From NCBI RefSeq assembly GCF_030268965.1, contig NZ_BSSE01000028.1, forward strand, positions 31,760 to 95,759: a stretch of DNA of 64,000 nt, read 5' to 3'. This document shows, piece after piece, positions 35,430 through 43,929 of this stretch. The first letter of the stretch is position 1; each line of letters opens with the position of its first letter. The notes below the pieces were generated by a model. It was not told the DNA's origin. It saw nothing but the letters and a program-made list of their open reading frames with translations, and did no database searches. Position numbers and translations under genes: made by a program. This DNA is from Microtetraspora sp. NBRC 16547. Lineage in GTDB: Bacteria > Actinomycetota > Actinomycetes > Streptosporangiales > Streptosporangiaceae.

Positions 35430-35858
35430 TCAGTCCAGCGGATGCCGCCACCGCAGGCCGGGGAACTTCGCGAAATCGCCGTCACACGTGACGAACTCGC
35501 ACCCGTGCTCGATCGCCAACGCGGCAAGGTAGGCGTCAGGAACCAGCTTGCCGATCGCAGGAGTGCTCCCGCACAACTTCGAGAAGATCTCCCAGTGTCG
35601 CTCGCCGGGCGTCACGACGATGGCGTGCGGCTGGTTTCGGACATATCCGGCGAACTCCAGAGCCATGCCGATCGACGCCGGCTCCTTGTACGCACGCGGA
35701 TTCGTCACGATCCGAATGAATCCGTTGATCACGAAGTCCGCCACAGCGTATGCCTGGAGGCCGTTGATCGTGTCGTCCAGCCAGGATCGATACTCCGTGT
35801 GTCGATCGTTCTCCGGACGGAAGGCGTTGACGTACACGTTCGTGTCAACGAGCATCAT
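35430..35858 (-). CDS. vapC: PIN-domain toxin, VapC type (second pair)
   Basis: Toxin of 142 residues beginning MMLVDTNVYVNAF with the first PIN acid. Further acidic residues are in the FVINGFIRIVTNP region, IGKLVPDAYLAALAIEHGCEFVTCDGDFAKFPGLRW. ATG 35858 is chosen because it overlaps the end of the antitoxin gene (14 bases), the usual coupling; the longer upstream extension is not needed. Probable RNase. Confidence 0.85.
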   Translation of the reverse strand: MMLVDTNVYVNAFRPENDRHTEYRSWLDDTINGLQAYAVADFVINGFIRIVTNPRAYKEPASIGMALEFAGYVRNQPHAIVVTPGERHWEIFSKLCGSTPAIGKLVPDAYLAALAIEHGCEFVTCDGDFAKFPGLRWRHPLD

Positions 35859-36150
35859 CGCGCCGGACCCCTTCCAGAGTCTCGAGCTGCTCCTCCAGCC
35901 AGAGGGCGTCGACGGCCTCCTCGAAAGTGTGCCCAGCGGCGAGGATCGCCTGCATCCGGGGCGTGTATCCCAGCTCGCCACAGAAGACCGGCAAGTCCAC
36001 GCGGGGCCTGCTCGCGATCTGTTCCGAGCGGTTCATCAGTTGGCGCAAGGCCTCCTCCATCACCGAGTTGAGGGTTCTGCCGTTTCTGGCGGCGAACGCC
36101 TTCGCCTCGTTGAGAAGTGCCTCGTCGATCCGCACCGTGGTTCTCCGCAT
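35845..36150 (-). CDS. vapB: VapB-type ribbon-helix-helix antitoxin
   Basis: Antitoxin of about 101 residues. The N-terminal RHH domain is MRRTTVRIDEALLNEAKAFAARNGRTLNSVMEEALRQLMNRSEQ; the C-terminal tail carries the toxin-binding region (YTPRMQAILAAGHTFEEAVDALWLEEQLETLEG). ATG 36150 has GGAG upstream and begins exactly where the RHH domain does. It differs in fold class from the AbrB-type antitoxin at 27213, so the two pairs are not recent duplicates. Confidence 0.83.
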   Translation of the reverse strand: MRRTTVRIDEALLNEAKAFAARNGRTLNSVMEEALRQLMNRSEQIASRPRVDLPVFCGELGYTPRMQAILAAGHTFEEAVDALWLEEQLETLEGVRRDDAR

Positions 36151-36169
36151 GACTCCAGCGTCTTCGCCA

Positions 36170-36183
36170 GACATTTAAATGTC
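36170..36183. promoter_or_regulatory. Perfect palindrome GACATTTAAATGTC at the second vapBC promoter
   Basis: A 14-bp palindrome 20 bp upstream of the vapB start. On the minus strand it overlaps TTGACA, a good -35 hexamer (36180-36185), so binding there would block the promoter. Probable VapB operator. Confidence 0.6.
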
Positions 36184-36519
36184 AACACCGAAAGTAATCG
36201 CATGGCCACAAAAACATCAAGCCAATTCGAAAACCTGACCGAAATGTGCGGAATGTCAGCAAGATCAGGTCCGAACGCGTACGCACACACGACAGACAGA
36301 GTGCGGATGCGGACGGCGGCAGAGCACGCGATGCCGGCGGAAGACGGGACATCTTGAGGGAGCCGTCCGCGGCGTGAGGTTCCAGTGAGGGATTCGCGAC
36401 GGAACGGGCCACGGAAGGCCTCGGCCTCACCGGTGAGCTACGGGCGGCCGCCCTGGCCCTGGACATGCTTAAGGGGCCCGGCGGATGACACCGGGCCCCT
36501 TTCACGTACGGCGGCTCGC
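36184..36519. other. Gap between vapB and the SSI gene
   Basis: No convincing gene in about 335 bp. The AT-rich part near 36190-36250 is the vapB promoter region. A perfect hairpin at 36471-36501 closes the SSI gene. Confidence 0.5.
36471..36501 (-). terminator. Hairpin after the SSI gene
   Basis: AAGGGGCCCGG (36471-36481) pairs perfectly with CCGGGCCCCTT (36491-36501), 18 bases after the SSI stop on the minus strand. Confidence 0.8.
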
Positions 36520-36972
36520 TCAGAAGGCGAAGATGGCACCTGTCATCGCGCGGAGCTGGCAGGCGTTGCCGTACGTGTGCTCGAACCGGACGTAGGCGTC
36601 GTTCCAGATTCCGGAAGCCGTCACCGTGACCGGATCGAAGAGCATGGGGCAGGCGACGGCCGGGTCCGGCTGGAGGTTCGCGGGATCCCCGCCAGCCTTC
36701 TCCAGCATCGGACACGCCTTCCCTGGCGCCGGGTGCGTGCCCAGGGCGGACGAGCAGCTCAGCAGCGCGAAGCGCTGCGGCTTGGTTCCGGCTTCGCCCC
36801 TGGCGACGGTCACCACCAGCGACTTGGTGCGCGCCTTCATGGGATGGATCCTGACCGGCACGTCGGTCTTGACGTTGGGTCCCCACGGTGGTGGGACTGT
36901 GGCGGCGACCGCGGCGCTGGTCGGGCTGACCGCGATGGCCGTGAAGGCTAGAAGTGAAAGGAGTGGCCTCAT
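36520..36972 (-). CDS. Subtilisin inhibitor (SSI) family secreted protease inhibitor
   Basis: Exported inhibitor of 150 residues. The signal peptide is MRPLLSLLAFTAIAVSPTSAAVAA; the mature domain follows the SSI pattern: SLVVTVARGEAG, FALLSCSSALGTHPAPGKACPMLEKAGGD, the reactive loop ACPMLFDPVTVTASGIW (P1 Met, P1' Leu, compared with Met-Val in the Streptomyces inhibitor), and a C-terminal YGNACQLRAMTGAIFAF. The four cysteines for two disulfides are present. ATG 36972 has GGGGGAT upstream. It is divergent, across about 200 bp, from the first protease of the nine-gene array, which suggests that inhibitor and protease are co-controlled. Confidence 0.9.
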   Translation of the reverse strand: MRPLLSLLAFTAIAVSPTSAAVAATVPPPWGPNVKTDVPVRIHPMKARTKSLVVTVARGEAGTKPQRFALLSCSSALGTHPAPGKACPMLEKAGGDPANLQPDPAVACPMLFDPVTVTASGIWNDAYVRFEHTYGNACQLRAMTGAIFAF

Positions 36973-37175
36973 ATCAATCCCCCGGATTCGGCTGACGACA
37001 GCCTGTACGGGCGGGCCCCTCCGATCAAGCGCCCACTCCGTCGCGCCGGGCAAATCTGACGCCACAGAGATCCCAACGGTTCCACGGGTTTCATAACGAG
37101 ATGGTCACGAAGCTTCGCGTATTTCCTGTTGATCTGGAAAAATCACCCCTTACCACCCATGAAAGAAGGCAGACA
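36973..37175. promoter_or_regulatory. Divergent promoter region, SSI gene / protease member 1
   Basis: About 200 bp without a gene. The member-1 side has an AT-rich CGTATTTCCTGTTGATCTGG stretch and lacks the stem-loop leader shared by the other members. No CRP-like box is seen here. Confidence 0.5.
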
Positions 37176-38285
37176 GTGCATCGGCGACTCTCACTCGGCC
37201 TCGTCGGCGGCCTCGCCGCGACGAGCGCGGTCGCCATGCTCTCCATTCCTGGGCCCGCCACGCCCGCCGCGGCGGCGACCACGGGTGTGCTGCCGAAGGC
37301 CCTGAGGGGTGACGTCAGCTCGTACGCGCTGGCCGCGACGCAGGCCGACATGCGGAAGGTCGCATCGTACTGGAGCCCGGAGCGGCTGAAGCGGGCGAGC
37401 AGCTACGAGCCGAAGACCAAGCCGTCCCCCTCGGCCACCGCCACGACGTCGGCGGCGGAGGTCGGTCGCGCGGCGGCGCCTGCCAAGCCTTCCGCGCCCG
37501 CGCCCGCTGCCGCCCCGGCGTCGGACGCGCCGCCGATGGTGGGCAAGGTCTTCTTCAAGGTCGACGACAAGGAGTACTGGTGCTCCGCCTCGGCGGTGCA
37601 CTCGGCGTACAAGAACCTGGTCGCGACCGCCGGGCACTGCGCGTACTCCCTCGCCAGGGACAAGCCGGTCGAGAACTGGATCTTCATCCCGTCGTACGCC
37701 AACGGCGCGACGAGCGCCGGCATCTTCGTCGGGCACACGCTCTACATGCACCAGGACTTCCAGGGGCAGGGCGACTTCGACCGGGACTACGCGTTCGTCA
37801 CGGTCTACCGGGGTTTCACCTGGCAGCCCTACACCGACGGCGGCCAGGTGAAGTACCGCTCGGCCGACGTGGGGCTCCTCGAGGACAGGGTCGGCGCGTT
37901 CCAGTTCGCCTGGAACAAGGGCACCGGCCAGAGGGCCCACGTTTTCGGCTACCCCGCGGGCGCCCACCCCGACGGCAGCCGGCCGTACACCGGCCAGGAC
38001 GTCAAGACCTGCTCGGACACGACCGAGAAGAAGTCGGTCAGCGCGCCCACCTGGCAGTTGGAACACGGCGTGCGGCTGGCCGGCTGTGATTTCACCTCGG
38101 GAGCCAGCGGCGGCCCCTGGGTGATCGGCTACGACAGCGTCAAGCGCACCGGTTGGATCAACGGCGTGACCAGCCTGACCTGGAACCTGAACGGGGACGG
38201 GAAAATGGACGCGGTCTCCACGCCCTACTTCAACACGGTCACCCAGCGCGTCTACCTGCAGGCCGCGCGCCAGTCCACCTCCTGA
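37176..38285 (+). CDS. Secreted trypsin/V8-like serine peptidase, array member 1 (complete triad)
   Basis: Exported protease precursor of 369 residues. Signal peptide MHRRLSLGLVGGLAATSAVAML...; a propeptide with VASYWSPERLKRASSY; an Ala/Pro linker; the mature domain from VGKVFF. Triad: His154 in NLVATAGHC, Asp204 in DRDYAFVTV, Ser311 in GASGGPW. Both cysteine pairs are kept (WCSASAV...GHC and KTC...GCDFTSG). A NLNGDGKMD segment is a possible Ca-binding loop. GTG 37176 is preferred, with AAGGC upstream. It is next to and divergent from the SSI gene. A short loop stands where members 2-7 have the variable insert. Likely an active enzyme. Confidence 0.88.
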   Translation: MHRRLSLGLVGGLAATSAVAMLSIPGPATPAAAATTGVLPKALRGDVSSYALAATQADMRKVASYWSPERLKRASSYEPKTKPSPSATATTSAAEVGRAAAPAKPSAPAPAAAPASDAPPMVGKVFFKVDDKEYWCSASAVHSAYKNLVATAGHCAYSLARDKPVENWIFIPSYANGATSAGIFVGHTLYMHQDFQGQGDFDRDYAFVTVYRGFTWQPYTDGGQVKYRSADVGLLEDRVGAFQFAWNKGTGQRAHVFGYPAGAHPDGSRPYTGQDVKTCSDTTEKKSVSAPTWQLEHGVRLAGCDFTSGASGGPWVIGYDSVKRTGWINGVTSLTWNLNGDGKMDAVSTPYFNTVTQRVYLQAARQSTS

Positions 38286-38365
38286 GCCCTCGGCCGGTTT
38301 CCGTACGGCCTCCCTTCACCGGCGGGCGCGTCCGCCCGAAGATCGTTGCTCTCCCGCCTCCCTCT

Positions 38366-38392
38366 CGGGGTCCGGCCTCCCGCCGGGCCCCG
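38366..38392 (+). terminator. Hairpin after array member 1
   Basis: CGGGGTCCGGC (38366-38376) pairs with GCCGGGCCCCG (38382-38392), one G-U pair, followed by TTT. Confidence 0.65.
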
Positions 38393-38492
38393 TTTCCGTC
38401 TCGCCGCGAAGGTCCGGCCGTTCCAGTTAGACCTTTGTGACTTTTCGGGAGAATTAGACGTGATCATGGGCAAATCGGTGCCATGGGGTTTA

Positions 38493-38508
38493 TGTGATTT
38501 ACATCACA
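38493..38508. promoter_or_regulatory. CRP-like box TGTGATTTACATCACA (member 2)
   Basis: Perfect TGTGA-N6-TCACA palindrome ending 255 bp before the member-2 start. The identical 16-mer is found before member 3. Confidence 0.7.
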
Positions 38509-38687
38509 TCCCCTGCCGAAGCGATCTTCGCGCGGCCGCACGGACCGCCGATCGCGACCAAGCGGCCACCTGCGCATACATCACGAAATGATCTCGAAGA
38601 TGACATCGGCTGTGGAAAATCACGAAAGCGTCACGGGGTATCGGAGCGAGAAACCGCCGCCGACAAGCCCTGGGGCGGCAAGATCTC

Positions 38688-38762
38688 GCATGTAGTGTTT
38701 TGACCATCCCTTTACTGACAGATGGAGGCGTTCTCGCGTCTATCGACAGCGCAAGGAGCTTC
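38688..38762 (+). promoter_or_regulatory. Promoter and leader of array member 2
   Basis: Probable -10 TAGTGT at 38693, followed by the shared leader start ATCCCTTTACTGAC at 38705. The leader stem-loop is weak here. AAGGAG precedes ATG 38763. Confidence 0.5.
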
Positions 38763-39935
38763 ATGAACACCCGAGTCAAGCGCCTGGTCCTCCCTCTCGG
38801 GGGTCTCGCCGCCGCCGGCCTGATCGGCAGCACGCTCGTGGCACCCGCTCAGGCCGCTGGTGACACGGCTACCGACCCGCTGGCCGCCAGCGGAGTCGCC
38901 GCCAAGAACGTCGTCGCGTTCTGGCTGAACCAGAACGCGGCCAATCTGATCAACGCCTCGCCGTACGAGACGCAGGTCGTGGCGAAGCACATCTCCAAGG
39001 GCGGCCCGGCGCCGGACAGCAAGCCGGGCACCGTTTCGCCGACCGGCAAGGGCGGCTCCGGCACATCCAAGAACGTGAACCTGCCGAAGACCACCGGCAA
39101 GGTGTTCTTCAAGGGCTCCGACGGCCGGCCGCACTGGTGCAGCGCGACCTCCGTCCAGGCGAAGTACCGGAACCTGGTCGCCACGGCCGGGCACTGCGTC
39201 TACGACACCGGGTCGAACAAGGCCACTCTGGACCGCTGGGTGTTCATCCCCGGCTACTACCAGGCCAAGGCGCCGTGGGGTATCTACGTCGGCAAGCAGG
39301 CGTTCACGCACTACGACTTCGACGTGTACGAGGACGGCGACCGCGACTACGCGTTCGTCACGGTCTACAACGGCATCAAGGCCGGGGCGGGCACCAGCTG
39401 GTTCGACGCCGCGGAGTGGAACTGGCAGGAGGTCGACAAGGCCACCTACGACAAGTACAGCCCGTACATCCGCAAGTCGAATGGCGGCAAGTACTACGTC
39501 GTCAAGTTCACCGACGTCGGCCGCCTGGGCGACAACGTCGGTGGCCAGGGCCTGGCCTACAACCAGAAGATCGGCAAGCCCGTCTACGTCTTCGGCTACC
39601 CGAGCGGGTCGCACCCGGACGGCAACTACGCGTTCTCCGGCAAGACCCTCAAGTGGAGCTACGGCAAGACCTTCGCGGCCAAGGCCCCCGAGGTGAAGGC
39701 GGAGGAGCTGGTGGGCGTGAAGTCCTCCTTCACCGGTGAGGGCTCCTCGGGCTCGGCCTGGCTGCTCAACTACAGGAACGCCAGCCGCATCGGCTACCTG
39801 AACGGCATCACGAGCGGCGTCTCGGACACCGACGGCAACAACCGGATCGACACCAGCGTCTCGCCGTACTTCGACGGTGAGCTCTACGGCGTCTACAAGG
39901 CCGCCGCGAACCTCTGGTCCGGCAGCATCGCGTAA
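38763..39935 (+). CDS. Secreted trypsin-like peptidase, array member 2 (Ser kept, second disulfide lost)
   Basis: Exported protein of 390 residues: signal peptide MNTRVKRLVLPLGGLAAAGLIGSTLVAPAQA, propeptide VVAFWLNQNAANLINASPY, a PAPDSKPGT linker, and a mature domain from TGKVFF. His in NLVATAGHC, Asp in DRDYAFVTV and Ser329 in GSSGSAW align with the triad, but the GGP that follows Ser in active members is GSA. The first disulfide is kept; the second cysteine pair is replaced by Ser residues (KWSYGK, VKSSFTG). A 43-residue variable insert follows YNGI. DTDGNNRID is present. Activity is uncertain. Confidence 0.85.
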   Translation: MNTRVKRLVLPLGGLAAAGLIGSTLVAPAQAAGDTATDPLAASGVAAKNVVAFWLNQNAANLINASPYETQVVAKHISKGGPAPDSKPGTVSPTGKGGSGTSKNVNLPKTTGKVFFKGSDGRPHWCSATSVQAKYRNLVATAGHCVYDTGSNKATLDRWVFIPGYYQAKAPWGIYVGKQAFTHYDFDVYEDGDRDYAFVTVYNGIKAGAGTSWFDAAEWNWQEVDKATYDKYSPYIRKSNGGKYYVVKFTDVGRLGDNVGGQGLAYNQKIGKPVYVFGYPSGSHPDGNYAFSGKTLKWSYGKTFAAKAPEVKAEELVGVKSSFTGEGSSGSAWLLNYRNASRIGYLNGITSGVSDTDGNNRIDTSVSPYFDGELYGVYKAAANLWSGSIA

Positions 39936-39955
39936 ACGCCACCTGACCGAAAGAA

Positions 39956-39984
39956 GGGCCCGGCTCCTGAGCCGGGCCCTTTTT
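39956..39984 (+). terminator. Rho-independent terminator after array member 2
   Basis: GGGCCCGGCTC (39956-39966) and GAGCCGGGCCC (39969-39979) form a perfect 11-bp stem followed by TTTTT. Confidence 0.9.
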
Positions 39985-40214
39985 CATCTTATTTTCAGAT
40001 CTGGCGGTAAACCTCGCCGCACCATAAAACGTCACTGCCCGATTTGGGGTTTTTGTCGCATCTGGGATGCAGCGGTGCGACCGAAGCATGCAGGCGCGGA
40101 TCATGACACGACCTAGTCAATTCGATCAGGAGAAATCGCAGGTCAGAAGGCTGACAAGGCGCTCAAGCCCGGCAAGGAGCGGCGGAGTCGGGGCCGCCGC
40201 CTGAATGGAGTCTG

Positions 40215-40230
40215 TGTGATTTACATCACA
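40215..40230. promoter_or_regulatory. CRP-like box TGTGATTTACATCACA (member 3)
   Basis: Identical to the box before member 2; ends 266 bp before the start codon. Confidence 0.7.
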
Positions 40231-40419
40231 GATGCCATCATGGCTAAGCGATGCGGAAACAGTGCGCGTGGCGCGACAGAACGGGCCGCACTATCACCTA
40301 GCTGCGACGACTCCGGCGCCGGAGCAACGCCAGGGAAATCCTCGACCCACCAAGATCGTCTCGGCGGTTCCGAGGGGCCAGAAAATGGCCACTTATCCCG
40401 GTTTTAAGGGGACTCAGCC

Positions 40420-40496
40420 GACTGTATGGTTCCCCCATCCCTTTACTGACGCATGGGACGCAAGAAGCGTTCCACGACAGCCCAAGGAGTTCCCCC
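40420..40496 (+). promoter_or_regulatory. Promoter and stem-loop leader of array member 3
   Basis: -10-like TATGGT at 40425, leader start CATCCCTTTACTGACG, stem GGGACGC/GCGTTCC (40455-40461 with 40467-40473, loop AAGAA), and AAGGAG before ATG 40497. Confidence 0.6.
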
Positions 40497-41744
40497 ATGA
40501 AGCGCACTCTCGCCTTCGGTGGCCTCGTCGCCACCGCCGGCCTGCTGGCCGCCGGTCTGGCCGTCCCGGCCCAGGCCGCCCCTGACGTCGCCACCGCATC
40601 CATGGCTTCCACCGGCATCGCCGCCAAGAACGTCGCGGCGTTCTGGCTGGCCGAGGACGCGGCCAACCTGATCGCGGCCACGCCGTACGCCGTGGAGACC
40701 AAGCCGGTCACGACCAAGCTTGTCTCCAAGGGTGGCCCGGCCCCCGACAGCAAGCCGGGCGTTGTCCCGGCGATCGGCGACGAGAAGAAGACGGTCGCCA
40801 AGTCGAAGAACGTCAACCTGCCCAAGACCACGGGCAAGGTGTTCTTCGCGGACGGCGTCAAGAACGTCGGCACCGAGAAGGACCCGAAGTGGCAGGCGGT
40901 CAACCCGCACTGGTGCTCGGCCACGTCCGTGCAGTCCGCGTACAAGAACCTGGTCGCCACGGCCGGTCACTGCGTCTACGACACCGAGTCGAACAAGGCC
41001 ACCCTGAACTACTGGGCGTTCGTGCCGGGTTACTACCAGGGCAGGACCCCGTGGGGCGTGTACGTGGGTAAGCAGGCCTTCACCCACTATGACTACGACG
41101 TCTACGAGGACGCCGACCGCGACTACGCGTTCGTCACCGTCTACAACGGCGTCAAGGTCAACGGCGGCATGACGAACCCGGAGGACCGGAACTTCCCGGT
41201 GTCCTCGACCGAAGTCTCCAAGCTCGACTACGAGTCCTACGAGAAGAACGCGCCTGCCCTCCTCGCGGGCACCAAGACGGATGACAAGGGCAACGTCCAC
41301 TACTACGTCTGGAAGCTCCAGGACGTCGGCGCCCTGGGTGCCAACGTCGGCGGGCAGGGCATCGCCTACAACCAGAAGGTCGGCAAGCCGGTCTACGTGT
41401 TCGGCTACCCGAGCGGGTCGCACCCGGACGGCAACTACGCCTTCTCCGGCCAGACCCTCAAGTGGACCTACGGCAAGACCTTCCCGGTCCAGGTTCCGTC
41501 CATCAAGGGCGAGGAGCTCATCGGCACCAAGTCCTCCTTCACCGGTGAGGGCGCCCTCGGCTCCTCCTGGCTGGTGAACTACAGCAGCGGCCGCCGTCTC
41601 GGCTACCTGAACGGCGTGACCATCGGCGTCTCCGACACCGACGGCAACAACCGCATCGACACCAGCTTCTCCCCGTACTTCGACGGCGAGCTGTACGGCG
41701 TCTACTCCGCGGCCAAGAACCTCTGGTCCGGCTCGATCGCCTAG
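40497..41744 (+). CDS. Secreted trypsin-like pseudo-peptidase, array member 3 (Ser to Leu)
   Basis: Exported protein of 415 residues: signal peptide MKRTLAFGGLVATAGLLAAG...AQA, propeptide NVAAFWLAEDAANLIAATPY, linker PAPDSKPGVVPAIGD, mature domain from TGKVFF. His and Asp are kept (NLVATAGHC, DRDYAFVTV), but the aligned nucleophile is Leu354 (GALGSSW). The second disulfide is missing. A ~53-residue variable insert lies between YNGV and DVGALG. DTDGNNRID is kept. From codon ~319 through the terminator it is nearly identical to member 7. Predicted to be folded and exported but inactive, unless a shifted Ser acts. Confidence 0.85.
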   Translation: MKRTLAFGGLVATAGLLAAGLAVPAQAAPDVATASMASTGIAAKNVAAFWLAEDAANLIAATPYAVETKPVTTKLVSKGGPAPDSKPGVVPAIGDEKKTVAKSKNVNLPKTTGKVFFADGVKNVGTEKDPKWQAVNPHWCSATSVQSAYKNLVATAGHCVYDTESNKATLNYWAFVPGYYQGRTPWGVYVGKQAFTHYDYDVYEDADRDYAFVTVYNGVKVNGGMTNPEDRNFPVSSTEVSKLDYESYEKNAPALLAGTKTDDKGNVHYYVWKLQDVGALGANVGGQGIAYNQKVGKPVYVFGYPSGSHPDGNYAFSGQTLKWTYGKTFPVQVPSIKGEELIGTKSSFTGEGALGSSWLVNYSSGRRLGYLNGVTIGVSDTDGNNRIDTSFSPYFDGELYGVYSAAKNLWSGSIA

Positions 41745-41810
41745 TTCCTCACGAACTGACGCGATCCCGAGACAGGGGTCCAAACCCTGATCTCAAACCT
41801 GCTTCACCGA

Positions 41811-41838
41811 AGGGCCCGGCTCTCCAGTCGGGCCCTTT
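41811..41838 (+). terminator. Terminator after array member 3
   Basis: AGGGCCCGGCT (41811-41821) and AGTCGGGCCCT (41826-41836), one G-U pair, followed by a short T-run. Confidence 0.8.
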
Positions 41839-42353
41839 CGTTTTCCTGGAGCACCGGTGTTCGGTGCCGCGCTGAAATGCCGGCCGGCACCGAACTCGAC
41901 CGGCGCAACGGTGTCAACATCCGGCATGATCACAGCCCATCGGCCGCACTTCTCGTTGGCATTTCTTCAAAACTTTCCAAGCAGGTCGGTAAACCGGCCG
42001 AGGCAGTGGAACGACGCTGCCGGATAACCGATTATTTATGGCTGCTCGGATGACACCGATAATGCTGCGATCTAATTCACAGGGAATGCTGGAAGAGATC
42101 TTCCCATTTGCTTCACACGTCGTGGAAGAAAGGTGTCCAGTGACGGCTACCTGCACGAATGCCGCGTTCCTTGGGCGACGAAGGGACAACAGTCGGACTT
42201 TCGCACTGTAAGCCTTCAAGAAAGGCCGTCCGGAGGCGGCGAACGGCGGGTTTTCCCACGCTTCCGGCAATCCGTCTGCGCTATCTTTTGCGCATCCCTT
42301 TCCTGACGCATGGGACGCAAGAAGCGCCCCACGACAGACCAAGGAGTTCCCCC
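41839..42353. other. Intergenic region before array member 4
   Basis: About 515 bp, less GC-rich, no gene. A perfect hairpin GTTCGGTGCCG/CGGCACCGAAC lies at 41859-41895. No CRP-like box is visible, unlike members 2, 3, 5, 6 and 7. Promoter and leader begin near 42282. Confidence 0.5.
42278..42353 (+). promoter_or_regulatory. Promoter and stem-loop leader of array member 4
   Basis: -10-like TATCTT at 42282, CATCCCTTTCCTGACG, stem GGGACGC/GCGCCCC (42312-42318 with 42324-42330, one mismatch), AAGGAG before ATG 42354. Confidence 0.55.
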
Positions 42354-43637
42354 ATGAAGCGCACCCTCGCCTTCGGCGGCCTCGTCGCCACCGCCGGCCT
42401 GCTGGCCGCCGGTCTGGCCGCCCCGGCTCAGGCCGCCGGTGACGTCGCCAGCGACGCCCTCGCCACCGACGGCATCGCCGCGTGGTCCACGGTCGCCTAC
42501 TGGTACAACAACAAGGCCGCGAACCTGATCAACGCGACGCCGTACAACGTCGAGACCAAGCCGGTCACGACCAAGCTCGTCTCCAAGGGCGGCCCGGCCC
42601 CCGACAGCAAGCCGGGCGTCGTCCCGGCGATCGGCGACGAGAAGAAGGTCGTCGCCAAGTCCAAGAACGTGAACCTGCCCAAGACCACGGGCAAGGTGTT
42701 CTTCGAGGACTCCAAGGGCAACCCGCACTGGTGCACGGCCACCTCGGTGCAGTCGGCGTACAAGAACCTGGTCGCGACGGCCGGTCACTGTGTGTACGAC
42801 ACCGAGTCGAACGCGACGACCATGAACAACTGGGTCTTCGTTCCCGGCTACTACCAGGCCAAGACCCCGTGGGGCATCTACGTGGGTAAGCAGGCCTTCA
42901 CCCACTACGACTACGACGTCTACGAGGACGCCGACCGCGACTACGCCTTCGTCACCGTCTACAACGGCCTCACGATGGGCCACGACGGCCTGTCCGAGCC
43001 CGACGAGGCGCCCGGTGAGTGGTACGAGGTCTCCTGGGAGACCTACCAGAAGTTCCCGGCGGAGTACCGCGCCAGGGCCAAGGAGCAGGGCCCCTGCTAC
43101 ATGAGGGAGCGGCCCGGCAAGGACGGCAAGACCCACTACTTCGTGTGGAAGTTCGTCGACACCGGCGCCCTGGGCGCCAACGTCGGCGGGCAGGGTCTGG
43201 CCTACAACCAGAAGATCGGCAAGCCGGTCTTCGTGTTCGGTTACCCGAGCGGCTCCCACCCGGACGGCAACTACGCCTTCACCGGCAAGACCCTCAAGTG
43301 GAGTTACGGCAAGACCTTCGCGGTCCAGGCCCTGGCCATCAAGGGTGAGGAGCTCGTCGGCATCAAGTCGCCGTTCACCGGTGAGGGCTCGCTCGGCTCG
43401 GCGTGGCTGCGGAACTACAGCAACGGCCGCCGTCTGGGCTACCTGAACGGTGTGACCATCGGCGTCTCCGACACCGACGGCAACAACCGCATCGACACCA
43501 GCTTCTCGCCGTACTTCGACGGTGAGCTGTTCGGCGTCTACTCCGCGGCCAAGAACCTCTGGTCCGGCTCGATCGCGATCCCGTTCGAGTCGCCCGCGAT
43601 CCCGCACGCCAGCGAGTCGCTCAAGCCGCGGGACTAA
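42354..43637 (+). CDS. Secreted trypsin-like pseudo-peptidase, array member 4 (Ser to Leu, C-terminal tail)
   Basis: Exported protein of 427 residues. Signal peptide, propeptide (TVAYWYNNKAANLINATPY) and linker as in member 3. His and Asp are present; the aligned nucleophile is Leu347 (GSLGSAW). The second disulfide pair is absent, but the ~60-residue variable insert contains a Cys (GPCYMRERPG). DTDGNNRID is kept. Unlike its paralogues it continues past SGSIA with a 20-residue tail (IPFESPAIPHASESLKPRD). Probably an inactive exported binder. Confidence 0.85.
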   Translation: MKRTLAFGGLVATAGLLAAGLAAPAQAAGDVASDALATDGIAAWSTVAYWYNNKAANLINATPYNVETKPVTTKLVSKGGPAPDSKPGVVPAIGDEKKVVAKSKNVNLPKTTGKVFFEDSKGNPHWCTATSVQSAYKNLVATAGHCVYDTESNATTMNNWVFVPGYYQAKTPWGIYVGKQAFTHYDYDVYEDADRDYAFVTVYNGLTMGHDGLSEPDEAPGEWYEVSWETYQKFPAEYRARAKEQGPCYMRERPGKDGKTHYFVWKFVDTGALGANVGGQGLAYNQKIGKPVFVFGYPSGSHPDGNYAFTGKTLKWSYGKTFAVQALAIKGEELVGIKSPFTGEGSLGSAWLRNYSNGRRLGYLNGVTIGVSDTDGNNRIDTSFSPYFDGELFGVYSAAKNLWSGSIAIPFESPAIPHASESLKPRD

Positions 43638-43664
43638 GTAGTTCGTCGGTCAGCTCGTTCAGAA

Positions 43665-43692
43665 AGGCCCGGCCACTCGGCCGGGCCTTTTT
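43665..43692 (+). terminator. Rho-independent terminator after array member 4
   Basis: AGGCCCGGCC (43665-43674), loop ACTC, GGCCGGGCCT (43679-43688), then TTTTT. Confidence 0.9.
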
Positions 43693-43913
43693 GGCGTTTC
43701 AGGGACCGGACCGCTGAAGAGCCGTTTCTCAGACGACATCGCACCGGAACCAGCCGCAGAGCCTCCGGTCGGCCGGGCGCCTGTCCGATTGGTGTCGCAC
43801 GCCGACCGTAAATCCTCGCGCTGGGTGATCGTCCCCTTCCGGAATTGCAACGCCGGGCCCGCCGAGGTTCGCGCTTAGACGCGGGACTCACCGATACGGT
43901 GCCCCGAATTTCC

Positions 43914-43929
43914 TGTGATCTGCATCACA
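43914..43929. promoter_or_regulatory. CRP-like box TGTGATCTGCATCACA (member 5)
   Basis: TGTGA-N6-TCACA, ending 275 bp before the member-5 start. Confidence 0.65.

Larger units (their letters stand above)
38286..38762. other. Intergenic region before array member 2
   Basis: No gene. It holds a hairpin at 38366-38392 (terminator of member 1), a conserved block TTAGACGTGA (38454) and ATCGGTGCCATG (38474), a CRP-like box at 38493, a promoter near 38693 and a short leader. Confidence 0.6.
39985..40496. other. Intergenic region before array member 3
   Basis: About 510 bp without a convincing gene. It contains the CRP-like box at 40215, then a promoter and leader from 40425. The part 40000-40200 shows nothing recognisable. 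Confidence 0.5.

Noticed and set aside
36182..36886. ORF on the minus strand across the SSI gene and the vapB gap
   Set aside because: It is in another frame than the SSI domain, whose cysteines and reactive loop are clear.
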